NCBI RefSeq assembly: GCF_000092065.1
Contig: NC_009355.1
Location: 620,001-684,000, forward strand
Source of the DNA: Ostreococcus lucimarinus CCE9901
Lineage: Eukaryota; Chlorophyta; Mamiellophyceae; Mamiellales; Bathycoccaceae
DNA: 64,000 nt
Direction of reading: 5' to 3'
Under the pieces are notes generated by a model, which was not told the DNA's origin, made no database searches, and saw nothing but the letters and a program-made list of their open reading frames with translations. Position 1 is the stretch's first letter, and every line of letters starts with the position of its first letter. Shown piece by piece: positions 52,957 to 64,000 of the stretch. The position numbers and the translations under genes were made by a program.

Positions 52957-54015
52957 ATGTCGGACGACGAACCGCTCGACGCGGACGCGCGCACGGCGTG
53001 GCTTCGCTCGAAGGGCGTCGTCATCGAAACGCGCGAGGACCGCGAAGCCGCGCGCGCGGCGGCGCGGCGCGGCGACGGCGCGGCGATCGAGCGCGACGGG
53101 CCGACGCGGAGTTTTACGTACGTGAAGATCCCGTGCGACGACGACGAGGCGCTCGAGGAGCGGACGCTGACGATCGGGGAGGGGCAACCCGGGGACGCGC
53201 TGCCGGCGGCGCTGCGGACGGCGTTCGCGGGCGGCGGCGAGGTGGACGCGGAGAAAGCGAAAGCGGAGGCGGTGCGAGCGCTCGGTGCGCGAGGGATGGG
53301 GATATCGAGCGAGGCGATCGCGCGGGAGACCGCGGGTGGGTCGACGGAGACGTTCGCGTTGGTGCGGCCGAGCGAGGCGAACGGGTGGCGCGGCGTGTAC
53401 CTGTACCTGGACGAGGTCGGAATGTTGAAGGGATTGCCGATCAATCGAAGAGCGGGACGATTGGCGCAGGAGTGCGGATTCGATGGGGTGAACTTCCACG
53501 GCGATATGTTCATCGGTCGCGTGCAAACGAAGCCCGAGCCCATGCGAAGCGTTGATTTTCCTTTGAGCGATTTGGACTCGAGCGCGCAGTGGATGCGCAT
53601 GGCGACGATGGAAAACGTTGAATATAGCAAAGGATTGAAAGAGTTAGAGGCGGCGATGGGTAAAAACGGTGGATTGGAGAAGATTAACATGACTGGCGAC
53701 GCGTCCGACGTGGCGTCGACCGGAAACGGCATGCCGAGCGGTAAGGGAGTAAACTACCGCTGGTCGCAAACCGAAGACGAAGTCGAAGTCTCCGTCGACG
53801 TCGCCCCGGGCACGGTTTCTAAATCCGTCCGCGTCCTATTCAAACCCTCTCAATTCATCGTCAAAGTTAACGACGAGGTGGTGTGCGACTTGAGCGGTCT
53901 TCACGCCCCGATTCGTCCCGACGAGTGCACGTGGACGATGGGCGTCGACGAGGTCTGCGTCTCGCTCGCCAAGCGCGACGACGAGCGTTCCTGGCGCGCC
54001 CTCGTCGGCGCGTGA
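52957..54015 (+). CDS. CS-domain (p23/NudC-like) protein
   Basis: 352 aa from ATG 52957. The C-terminal ~95 residues form a CS domain: NYRWSQTEDEVEVSVDVAPGTVSKSVRVLFKPSQFIVKVNDEVVCDLSGLHAPIRPDECTWTM...CVSLAKRDDERSWRALV, with the W-Q-T-x3-V-x-V start and the terminal W typical of p23/NudC/Sgt1 Hsp90 co-chaperones. The N-terminal 250 residues are unassigned except for GWRGVYLYLDEVGMLKGLPINRRAGRLAQECGFDGVNFHGDMFIGRV, an ordered block that looks conserved; it has no MYND fingers or TPRs. Likely a chaperone or dynein/Hsp90-linked protein in the cytosol. A (cctcgt)n hexamer run follows its stop. Head-to-head with the plastid membrane protein gene. Confidence 0.75.
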   Translation: MSDDEPLDADARTAWLRSKGVVIETREDREAARAAARRGDGAAIERDGPTRSFTYVKIPCDDDEALEERTLTIGEGQPGDALPAALRTAFAGGGEVDAEKAKAEAVRALGARGMGISSEAIARETAGGSTETFALVRPSEANGWRGVYLYLDEVGMLKGLPINRRAGRLAQECGFDGVNFHGDMFIGRVQTKPEPMRSVDFPLSDLDSSAQWMRMATMENVEYSKGLKELEAAMGKNGGLEKINMTGDASDVASTGNGMPSGKGVNYRWSQTEDEVEVSVDVAPGTVSKSVRVLFKPSQFIVKVNDEVVCDLSGLHAPIRPDECTWTMGVDEVCVSLAKRDDERSWRALVGA

Positions 54016-54070
54016 TCGTCGATCCCGCCGCGCGCGCGCGCTGAATCATTTTTTAACATCATTCGCTCCG

Positions 54071-54071
<1 letters not shown>

Positions 54072-54103
<32 letters not shown>

Positions 54104-54110
54104 TCTCGTC
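54072..54110. repeat. (CCTCGT)n hexanucleotide repeat
   Basis: About six units of cctcgt, the last altered to ttctcg, in the intergenic interval between the CS-domain gene stop (54015) and the CDC48 start (54224). It may lie in the CDC48 promoter or leader. Confidence 0.85.
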
Positions 54111-54223
54111 TTTTCCCGTCTCGCGCTCGCCTCGCCGTCGCGACAGTTGCCCGCGCCCGCGTCGTTCAGATCTGATGATTTCTCCATCGGCGTCACTCAC
54201 GCGCGCGCGTTCGCCCTCGCACC

Positions 54224-56911
<2,688 letters not shown>

Positions 56912-57115
56912 GGGTAGCTCAATTTTTGCGACGAACACAAACAAACACTCCGAACTTTAGTGATACATTCAATTTTTAATGAACGCAAGAAGATGACGAC
57001 GACTCCCACTCCCACTCCAATTATGTTTACATTTTCAAAAGCTAGGTCTACACCGCATCGGCGCTCGCGAGACAACGCTCGCGCGTCCGCGTCGGAAATC
57101 TTCTTTCCGAACCGC

Positions 57116-58313
57116 TTACTCCTTGGATTCAAGAGAACTCGCACCCGAGATAATCTCGATCAACTCGGTCGTAATCGCGGCTTGACGCGTACGGTTGTAA
57201 AGCAAAGTGAGCTTTTGAAGCATGTCACTCGCATTCTTACTCGAGTTCTCCATCGATTGCATGCGCGAGCCCAACTCAGACGTGTTGTTCTCCAACATGG
57301 CGTTGTACAACAACGCGCCCATCTTGAACTCGGAGAGATCGAGGAGGAACTCCGATCGGTCGGGTCCTTCGATTTCATAAGAATCAAACTCATTCACACC
57401 CTCTTCCGCCGCCTTCTCGAGCTCTTCGCTGGACAAGACAGTCGCAACCGTAGGCTTGAAGGAAATCGCAGAGGCGAAGCGGTTGAACACCAGCTGTGTC
57501 TTCGGCGCGTTTTGCGCCATAATCTCGTCAGCGATCGCGGAAGCGGTTCCAAAAGTTAACGGCTGCTTCGTCGTGTCCACAACGACGTTGTTGATTCGAT
57601 CCGGGTAAAGCCTGTTGAGCTGCGCTCGCGCCTTGTCGCCGACGACGTTGATTCTCGCCCCCGGACTCATCGCGTTCAAAACGGTCGAGTACTTAACCAC
57701 GGCGGTGTTAATACCACCACACAAACCCTTATCGGACGAGATCGGCACGACGAGCGTGCTGTCCGTTTCAGTCCCCGGGGTATCCCCGAGCAAACGCACG
57801 AACGGATTCACGAGCGCGCGCGACTTCTCGCACTTCGTTTGCGCCCCCTTGAGGCGAGACGCGGCGACCATCTTCATCGCCTTCGTAATCTTTTGAATAT
57901 TCCCGACCGATCGCATTCGAATCGCCACCGCTTGCAAAGAGACGGTCCTCACGTTCGCCGGCACCCTACGTTCGTTTCGCGCATCCGCGCACCACCGTCA
58001 GTCGTCGTCCTTCGCGCCGACCTCCAGGTCCCAGACCCCGATCGCGCCGACTTCAAAGGTCCGTCCCTCGTCGCGTCCCGATCGCGTTTTCGCGCGTCCG
58101 CGCCCATCATCGCGCGCGCACATATATCCCCCGCCATCTCGCGTTCGCTCGCGCGCATCGCGTCGCTCGCGCGCACCCTTCGCTCGCGTTGACCATCGTC
58201 CCCGCGCGCGGCGCCGTCGTCGATTTCGGCGTCATCATCGTCCCTCGCGCGCCCTCGCGCATGGCGCATCGCACCGCGAGCGCGGCGTTTCGACGCATCG
58301 CATTCGTGGACAT
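57116..58313 (-). CDS. ATPC: Mitochondrial ATP synthase F1 subunit gamma
   Basis: 328 aa, exon 1 58313-58177 and exon 2 57965-57116. Central rotor stalk of F1FO ATP synthase. Exon 1 gives an excellent mitochondrial presequence (MSTNAMRRNAALAVRCAMRE...), exon 2 the mature protein: RSVGNIQKITKAMKMVAASRLKGAQ, PISSDKGLCGGINTAVVK, LLYNAMLENNTSELGSRMQSMENSSKNA and TLLYNRTRQAAITTELIEIISGA, the universal C-terminal motif. Without the intron the frame has no ATG (it would begin at a GTG, 57964), which shows that splicing is required. No redox-regulatory Cys pair of the plastid gamma subunit is present, so this is the mitochondrial form. A second ATG in the presequence (58298) is an alternative start. 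Confidence 0.93.
57966..58176 (-). other. Intron of the F1-gamma gene
   Basis: 211 bp on the minus strand. Donor GTGCGC begins at 58176, branch CTGAC lies at 58001-57997, acceptor ACGTAG ends at 57966; branch C is 31 nt before the acceptor. Phase 2. It separates presequence from mature protein. Confidence 0.88.
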
Positions 58314-58711
58314 CGTGCGCGCGATCGTTCGCGCGCGGCGTGCGGTCGTGCGCGCGACTGTGCGGCGTCGCGCGCGCGCGCGAACGATCGCGACGCGCTG
58401 GGTTTACGTCGCGCGCGGTTCGTCGCGCGGTACACGGGGCTCGAGGTGCGCCGAATACGGGGCGCGACACATCACGACGCGCGCGCGTCCGGTTCGCGCG
58501 CGACGCGGCCTCGCGCGCGCGCGACGCGCGACGCGCGACGCGCGATCGTCGGTTCGCGCGCGCCGGCCTCGCGCGGCGCGCGCGCGCTCGAGGACGTCGG
58601 ACGCGGGGCGCGCGCGCGGTGCGGGGCGCGGATTGACTGATTGGACGCGATCGAACGCGGTCGCGCGAGCGACGCGCGCGCGAACGAACGCGAGGGCGCG
58701 CGCGCGAGACC
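58314..58711. promoter_or_regulatory. 398-bp divergent region, no gene
   Basis: Between the F1-gamma start and the DDT/WHIM gene start. Dominated by CG-rich (cgcgcg, gcgcgc, acgcgcgacgcgcgacg) sequence; the open frames here translate to Arg/Ala-rich, low-complexity products on both strands and have no homology visible to me. Presumably a bidirectional promoter; no TATA element is evident. Confidence 0.5.
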
Positions 58712-61579
58712 ATGGTGCACGCGAACGCGCGAGGGGCGATGCACGAGGCGGTCGTGCGCGCGGTGCACGGGTTCAAGGGAGGGATGGCGGCGGCGGCGGC
58801 GGCGGGGCGAGACGCGGCGGCGCGCGCGGCGAAGGGGCTCGCGCGCGATGAGGACGTGATGAGCGTGAAAGAGGTCGTGGCTTACTTGAATATGGTGATG
58901 TTTCCGAGGCAGAGCGAGGAGGATGTGTTTTGCGCGCGTCCGGGGTTTGTGATGATGTACGATTTGACGCCGTTGAAGCGCGCGGCGCCGACGACGAAGA
59001 AGCCGCCGGCGAGCAAGTTTGAGGGAGATAATGGTCGCGTGAAAGTTGATCGAGGGCCTTCGGCATCCGCGAGTGGGGCGTCGACGGACGGTGGGGATCG
59101 GAGTGCGGCGCCGGCGCCGTCTGGGGCGGTGACGGCGCCGCGCGCCACGGCGACGAGCGGCGCCACGATTTCGCCGCACATGGAAAAGCTCGAGTTGGCG
59201 CTTCAGGAGACGATGGATAGCGCTTTGCTCGCAGAAGAAGCGCAGTCAAAACTAGAAGCACTGTTGGCGAAAGAACAGAAGTTACAGAGCGAGTTGGCCG
59301 CGACAAAGGTTCCACAGGTAAAGCTCGACTTTTCTGACATGCCGAGCTTCGAACTGGACGCTGAGGCGAGGGAATACAAGGGAGATCCCGACGACAGACG
59401 AGAAATTTTAGCGCATAGGAAGCGAATTGAGAAGGAAAGCGACCGTTTGGCGGTCGCCAAAGAAAAATGGATCGCGGGTAGAAGGAAGGAGGCGAAGCAG
59501 GCGGCGAAAGTACAAGCGAATGCGACGAGGAACGTGAAGCTGAGTGCTCTCAGAGGAGAAATCGCGCAGGCGAAAAAGGCAGTGCAGCAAACATTTTCCG
59601 TGGCGACTTCTCACGCGAAAAAGTTAGAGCGCCTTCGTTCGAGAGCAACTGCAGCACAGCAGCATGAAGCCGAGCTGGCGAGCAGAAAGAGAGAAGCTGA
59701 AGCCTACCGTGCGCAGCAGCAGCAGGAACGAGCGGCGAAAAAGTCAAAGATTCAGCTCGAACGCGAAGCTCAGAAGTTACAAGACGCCGAACGCAAACTC
59801 AAAGAGGCGGAGCAGCGAGCCAAAGTGAGAGCAGAGGCGGCTCGCTACCCTATGGATGATAACGAGCTCGTCGCATACGACGCGGCGCAAGCGAAAGAAC
59901 AAAATCGCGACCCTTGGCCCGCCGTCGCGAACGGGACGGCGTGGAAGCCATCCGCGGTAGATGTCTCGCAGATGCAAATTTGCGAATTCTTTAGCACATT
60001 TGGACGTATTCTAAAACCGAGCGTGGACGAATTCGGGGTAGAGTACCTGAACACTATTCTGGATGATTCCGACTTGACAAAACTTTCGAAGTTGTACGTA
60101 TCCTTGCTTCGAGTGGCCGTGACGACGACGACGTACGGAATCGAGGCCCTCGTGAAGACGTGGTCGGACGCTTTGGAGTTTAGTGGTACTTTCCCTGAAA
60201 TCATGAAGCAATTTGCCAAGGAAAAGAGCCGGGTTGGACAGATCGATGCCGTTACGCTGAGTACGATTAACGCGCTCACAGAGAAGCGAATAGGCATGTT
60301 CACGCCTGAGGAGCACACGCGCGTGCTCGATTGGTTGTGTGGTGAATGTTTTGAGGCGCCGGAAGTCAACAAAGAAGTCAATCGACGCGTAAAGGCGCTT
60401 GAAGATTTGTCGAAGGAAAAAGAGAGTGATAAGGCGATCGAAAATGCATTCGAGAAAGAGTACAAGAAACTTGCGCCACAATTACGCGATGCGAACGCGC
60501 TCGTCAAAAATGCATCCGACGAGCTCATCCAAAAAGTTCAGGCTCACGAAGCTTTGATAACTCTACCGCAGTCTGACGTCGAAGTGCCAACCGAGTTGCA
60601 ATCTGATGTTCGCGCATTCCTTGAGGCGCGATCGCTTCTCAAAGAGACGGAGGCGAAAAAGAATGAAATAGCGGCCCAGGCTGCTAAACGTCGTCGACAG
60701 TTTCAAGAAGAACGCATTCGATCGAATTGTTTGGGTCAAGACCGCAACGGCACGAAGTATTACTGGAATCTATCGTATAGCTCGGGCGCATTGCTTGCTA
60801 TCCATGTCGATGGTACCTGGTCAAAACTTACTACAGAGCAGCAGCTACGTGAATGGAGCAAATCCTTGAACACAAAAGGTATTCGTGAGCATCGACTACA
60901 CAAGAACGTAGCTGAGATTCGCGCCGAACTCGTCGCCGCGTTTAGGCAGGCTGAATTGGAAGCCATGAACGCCTTCCCAAAGTCGAGTCAGCGAACGAAA
61001 GTTGAGAGATGGAACGAAATCGCTGCGCGAGAGACACTTTCGATGGAAGGTGCGAAGAGGATCATCCAACTGTTAATGGCTGATGTGGTAAATTGCGAGG
61101 TATCCGCGCCCGACGGCACCATGTCTGGATGGAGAATCTGGGGCAGAGAGTTGGAGAAAACCACAGAGCTTACTGAGATGATACGATACTTGATGCAAAT
61201 CGAGGAGGCAATGGTCGAAATGTGCGATCTCCCTAGAGACGTTACCGCGAAGGATGCGAACGGTTCGGCGATCAACGCATCGAACGAGCGTCTCATGGCG
61301 AGCCACGAGTGGTGGGAGCTTATCATTCCGTCGGATGAGAAGAAGGCGGGAAAACGGCTGTGGCGCACAAATCAAGAGCGCGCCATCTGGCAAGAGGCCA
61401 TGTCCACATCTGACACGTATGCACGCATTGCTTACGGCGCCGCAATGCTGGAATCGTATTCTAGACCACTTTTTGAATTTCTCGAGAACATCAAGAAGAG
61501 AGCGAAACGCGAATCCAGTCGATTCGCCGATTACACATCATACGACGATGGCTATGATTCTTACGGACAACGCACGTAA
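58712..61579 (+). CDS. DDT/WHIM-domain chromatin-remodelling protein (ISWI partner type)
   Basis: 955 aa from ATG 58712 (ACCATGG context). A DDT domain lies at ~415-475 (DVSQMQICEFFSTFGRILKP...YLNTILDDSDLTKLSKLYVSLLR), preceded by a long coiled coil (~150-380, with KLERLRSRATAAQQHEAELASRKREAEAYRAQ) and followed by WHIM1-like (EKRIGMFTPEEHTRVLDWLCGECFEAP) and WHIM2-like (RIRSNCLGQDRNGTKYYWNLSYSSGALL) blocks. Such proteins (ACF1, BAZ1, RLT, Itc1) bind ISWI ATPases and read linker DNA and H3. No PHD or bromodomain. N-terminus DVMSVKEVVAYLNMVMFPRQSEED is conserved-looking and resembles the WAC region weakly. Nuclear. Tail-to-tail with the dynamin gene (77 bp). Confidence 0.85.
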   Translation: MVHANARGAMHEAVVRAVHGFKGGMAAAAAAGRDAAARAAKGLARDEDVMSVKEVVAYLNMVMFPRQSEEDVFCARPGFVMMYDLTPLKRAAPTTKKPPASKFEGDNGRVKVDRGPSASASGASTDGGDRSAAPAPSGAVTAPRATATSGATISPHMEKLELALQETMDSALLAEEAQSKLEALLAKEQKLQSELAATKVPQVKLDFSDMPSFELDAEAREYKGDPDDRREILAHRKRIEKESDRLAVAKEKWIAGRRKEAKQAAKVQANATRNVKLSALRGEIAQAKKAVQQTFSVATSHAKKLERLRSRATAAQQHEAELASRKREAEAYRAQQQQERAAKKSKIQLEREAQKLQDAERKLKEAEQRAKVRAEAARYPMDDNELVAYDAAQAKEQNRDPWPAVANGTAWKPSAVDVSQMQICEFFSTFGRILKPSVDEFGVEYLNTILDDSDLTKLSKLYVSLLRVAVTTTTYGIEALVKTWSDALEFSGTFPEIMKQFAKEKSRVGQIDAVTLSTINALTEKRIGMFTPEEHTRVLDWLCGECFEAPEVNKEVNRRVKALEDLSKEKESDKAIENAFEKEYKKLAPQLRDANALVKNASDELIQKVQAHEALITLPQSDVEVPTELQSDVRAFLEARSLLKETEAKKNEIAAQAAKRRRQFQEERIRSNCLGQDRNGTKYYWNLSYSSGALLAIHVDGTWSKLTTEQQLREWSKSLNTKGIREHRLHKNVAEIRAELVAAFRQAELEAMNAFPKSSQRTKVERWNEIAARETLSMEGAKRIIQLLMADVVNCEVSAPDGTMSGWRIWGRELEKTTELTEMIRYLMQIEEAMVEMCDLPRDVTAKDANGSAINASNERLMASHEWWELIIPSDEKKAGKRLWRTNQERAIWQEAMSTSDTYARIAYGAAMLESYSRPLFEFLENIKKRAKRESSRFADYTSYDDGYDSYGQRT

Positions 61580-61656
61580 TGATGGTATTATATTAGAAAT
61601 AGAATGGGAATAGAACGAACTGTAAAGATACGGCGAGAAATTCAGTTACAACAGTT

Positions 61657-63920
61657 CTAAGCCACTGTGAGATGCGACTTGAACTCCGACATCGTGAGCG
61701 CGGCCGCGTTGAGCGCCTCGACGCGCTTGCGCGTCTGCTGGCGCATCGCAGCTATTTCAGGATCCTCAGCGAGTAGGTTCCGCATGATACCAGGCTGATA
61801 CAACTTGCCGATCAAGTGCTGTCTCAATCCTCGACTGATAGAGTTCACCAAGAAGTGCATCACAGCCTTGGGCACCATGTCCGCGAGGATGCCACGAGAG
61901 ATGCTAAAGTAGCTCTCGAGCAACGTCCGCGTCACCATAACTTGTAAAAACTCTTCCGGAGTCTCGCATTGGTGCGCGTTGAGCTTTTTCGGCGGAGATT
62001 GAAGCTTGACCGTACCGTTTTCGATGCTATAATGTCGCTTTGATGGGCTCAACATGCCACTAATCCACTGTCCGGTCTTTTCCATCGTCGTAGGTTTCGC
62101 GCCGACGTTTTCCTTGTCGGCGCCCTTCTTCTTGTTCTTGTCCTTTCCGGGAACGTCTGGCGCCTCTTCGTCTTCCTCTTCTTCGCCGGCGCGTCTCTTC
62201 AAAGCCTTTTGCGCGAGAATCAACGCATCTGGTCCACCGATAAAATCTGGGTGAGATGTGTTGATGTGCGCCAACTGGCACTCCACGAGATTTACGATCA
62301 TGTCCAGCGCAGGTCGCAAGCCTTGTCTCAAATACTCCTTGCACGATTGCTCCAACGCTTGTCCGAGACGCGGGTACACGCTGGTCACATCCTTCGTCAA
62401 GTTTGCCAATGCCATGCTGCACAGTTCGTCGTGAACCAATGACGCACACTGCTTGCATGGTTCCAACATCTTCTCGATGCACTGTCTCGCGAGTTGTTCA
62501 AACGGTTCCTCCGGGACGAGGAGTACGGCCTTCGTGCCGGCAGTGTTCTGAATCTTGGTACGAATGTGCTCATCCGTCATGGATGCCGTAGGGTTGAGTT
62601 CAAGTAAACCCTTTACGAAAATCTCTTGCAAAACGTAGTGAATGCGCGCACCACCCTCTAACACGTCGATGCTCAGCTTTGCGCTACGCCCCTCGACGGC
62701 GGCTTGTAAGCCGGCGGCGTACTTTTCGAGTTTCGCAAGCACGAGAGCTGCGCGTTCCGATTCACTTTCGGGCGCGTCTGGTCCAAGCAGTTCTAACTCC
62801 TTTTCAGCCTCCGATCTTTCGCGCATGATGCGAACTTGTAAATCCGGCAACAAAGCGGCGATGTGGTCGGCCAGCAAGCTGCTTACGTTTTTACTCAACG
62901 AATGAACGCCACAGTTTTTGATGACCTCCTTGTATTCGGGCTTTGACGCGAAGAACTCGGCCTCCAGCTTTCGAGCGTGGTGAATCGTGCGACGCTCCGC
63001 GATGTCTGCCTGACATCGGTTCACGACACCGACGTATCCCAAACGCAAAGGTACGACTTCGCCTTTCAAATACTTGACGGCGTTCGTGCCTCGGTCCATG
63101 ATGTCGAGCTTGGTGATGACGCCGAGCGTTCGCTTACCCTCCGGATCCACTTGCTTCGACAGCGTCAACGCATCACTGTTCGCGAGATCCGAGTTCGCGG
63201 GCGTCACCGCCAAAATCAAGCACGTTTCCTTCTTGATGTAGCTCAAAATCATGTTGCGAATCTGCGTCTCAATGTCCTCCGGCTGGTCGCCCACGGCGAC
63301 GCGCGTAATTCCAGGAAGATCGACCAACGTCATCGTCAGCACGTTCGGCGAGCAAATCTTCAGCCGGATTTGCTTGTTACTCACGCCTTTGTTGTTTCCC
63401 GTCGTTCTGTCAGTCTCAGCCTGAATCTCCTCTCGAATTTCCTCAAAATCCGTGTACGTTCGCCCGGGCTGGTGCAAAAACTCGCCCCATTCCTCTGGTT
63501 CGCCGCGAACCGCCGGCGTGTGCACGAGCTGCAGCAAAAGCGGTCGTCGCGTGCAAATATCCGGTCCACGCGGCAAGAAATCTCGTCCAACCTGCGCGCG
63601 TATCATCGTCATCACCATCGTCAGTCATCCTTTTCCGCGGCGCGTCCGTTCGTATCTTCCCCCCGCGCGCGCGTTCGCATCTTCCGTCACCCTCGCCCCG
63701 CGTCGCGCGTCGCACGCACCAGCGCCTCCAACACGCTCGATTTCCCACTCGACTGCGAGCCGACGACGGCGATGCAGGGCAAATCGACCAGTTTCGAGCC
63801 GCGAACGCCCGCGCTCGCGAAGATGTCTTGTAAACGGTTGACGAGCGGGACGAGACCGGCGCCGAGCGTGTGCTCGCGCGCGCCGCTCGAGCGCATCGAC
63901 GCGCGCGCGTTGAGCGACAT
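61657..63920 (-). CDS. DRP3: Dynamin-related protein, Drp1/Dnm1/DRP3 type
   Basis: 711 aa, exon 1 63920-63720 and exon 2 63591-61657. Large GTPase that divides mitochondria and peroxisomes. Exon 1 holds [12 protein letters not shown] and the P-loop [14 protein letters not shown]; after splicing [23 protein letters not shown] continues the family sequence. G3 is [11 protein letters not shown]4 is [12 protein letters not shown], with [12 protein letters not shown]. Middle domain and C-terminal GED ([29 protein letters not shown]) are present; no PH domain, and a short Lys/Glu insert ([14 protein letters not shown]) stands in for the B-insert. Length agrees with Dnm1/DRP3 (~730-780 aa). Start at ATG 63920. 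Tail-to-tail with the DDT/WHIM gene. Confidence 0.95.
63592..63719 (-). other. Intron of the dynamin gene
   Basis: 128 bp on the minus strand. Donor GTGCGT begins at 63719, branch CTGAC lies at 63624-63620, acceptor GCGCAG ends at 63592; branch C is 28 nt before the acceptor. Phase 0; joins LEAL to VGRDF. Confidence 0.92.
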
Positions 63921-64000
63921 AATGCGTTCGTTCGTGCGTGACTCGCGTTCGCGACGACTGGGGTCGATCGCGGTCGACGAGCGTCGCGATGTCGCGAAGG

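Noticed and set aside
57962-57964. GTG start for ATP synthase gamma.
   Set aside because: It would lack a presequence; a CTGAC branch, TAG acceptor and a rule-fitting donor join it in phase to an ATG exon encoding a mitochondrial presequence.
58189-58851. 220-codon plus-strand frame between F1-gamma and the DDT/WHIM gene.
   Set aside because: It is Arg/Ala-only low-complexity sequence, antisense to the F1-gamma presequence exon, and typical of CG-rich shadow frames.
63989-64000. ATG near the right edge, possibly the start of a divergent gene.
   Set aside because: Only 12 bases are visible, too few to support a call.

Overview
The window is nuclear DNA of a very small green alga. The evidence points to Mamiellales (Ostreococcus or Micromonas type). 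Genes are packed on both strands, often 20-250 bp apart, the sequence is GC-rich, and most genes have no intron. Eukaryote-only genes (Pol III subunit, Nup98, SAC3/GANP, CDC48, dynamin) sit beside plant-lineage ones (K+-type H+-pyrophosphatase, HP30-like Tim17/SAM protein, peptidyl-serine galactosyltransferase with an ShK domain, plastid-type rhodanese). The few introns sit at 5' ends and share GTGCGY donors, a CTGAC branch motif 28-37 nt before the acceptor, and an AG acceptor. I could not run a search, so the species is inference.

Layout. 1-10 kb: RNA Pol III RPC4 (5' end outside the window), uroporphyrinogen decarboxylase, a four-helix membrane protein, TcdA-like tRNA t6A dehydratase, H+-pyrophosphatase, SDHAF2, rhodanese, ADPRM-like phosphatase. 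10-20 kb: SAC3/GANP with an FG-repeat head, a G-patch protein, a TFIIS-like protein, an SLC25 (SAM-type) carrier, ICP55/XPNPEP3 peptidase. 20-30 kb: a small spliced membrane protein, a second SLC25 carrier, HP30-like protein, a basic protein, a TPR-DnaJ co-chaperone, a DUF7726-like protein, CTP synthase. 30-40 kb: a secreted TIG/beta-helix protein that looks cut short, a DUF3700 protein, a Nup98 with two N-terminal zinc fingers, ascorbate peroxidase, an SDR. 40-54 kb: serine galactosyltransferase, YrdC/Sua5, four unnamed small or medium proteins, a large RFTS-DDT-ARID chromatin protein, a FIST-domain protein, a plastid-type GGM-repeat membrane protein, a CS-domain protein. 54-64 kb: CDC48, mitochondrial ATP synthase gamma, a DDT/WHIM chromatin protein, a Drp1/Dnm1-type dynamin.

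The genes are mostly unrelated single-copy housekeeping loci, not a pathway cluster. Some functional pairs are present: two t6A tRNA-modification genes (YrdC and TcdA), two FG-repeat mRNA-export proteins (Nup98 and SAC3/GANP), two DDT-domain chromatin proteins, and several mitochondrial proteins (SDHAF2, F1-gamma, two carriers, ICP55). No rRNA, tRNA, CRISPR array or transposon was recognised by eye. The most useful results are the rebuilt spliced models of CDC48, CTP synthase, HP30, F1-gamma and dynamin, plus an uncertain three-exon gene at 19.8-20.6 kb. The most unusual proteins are the zinc-finger Nup98 that ends where autoproteolysis would normally cut, and the RFTS-DDT-ARID protein.
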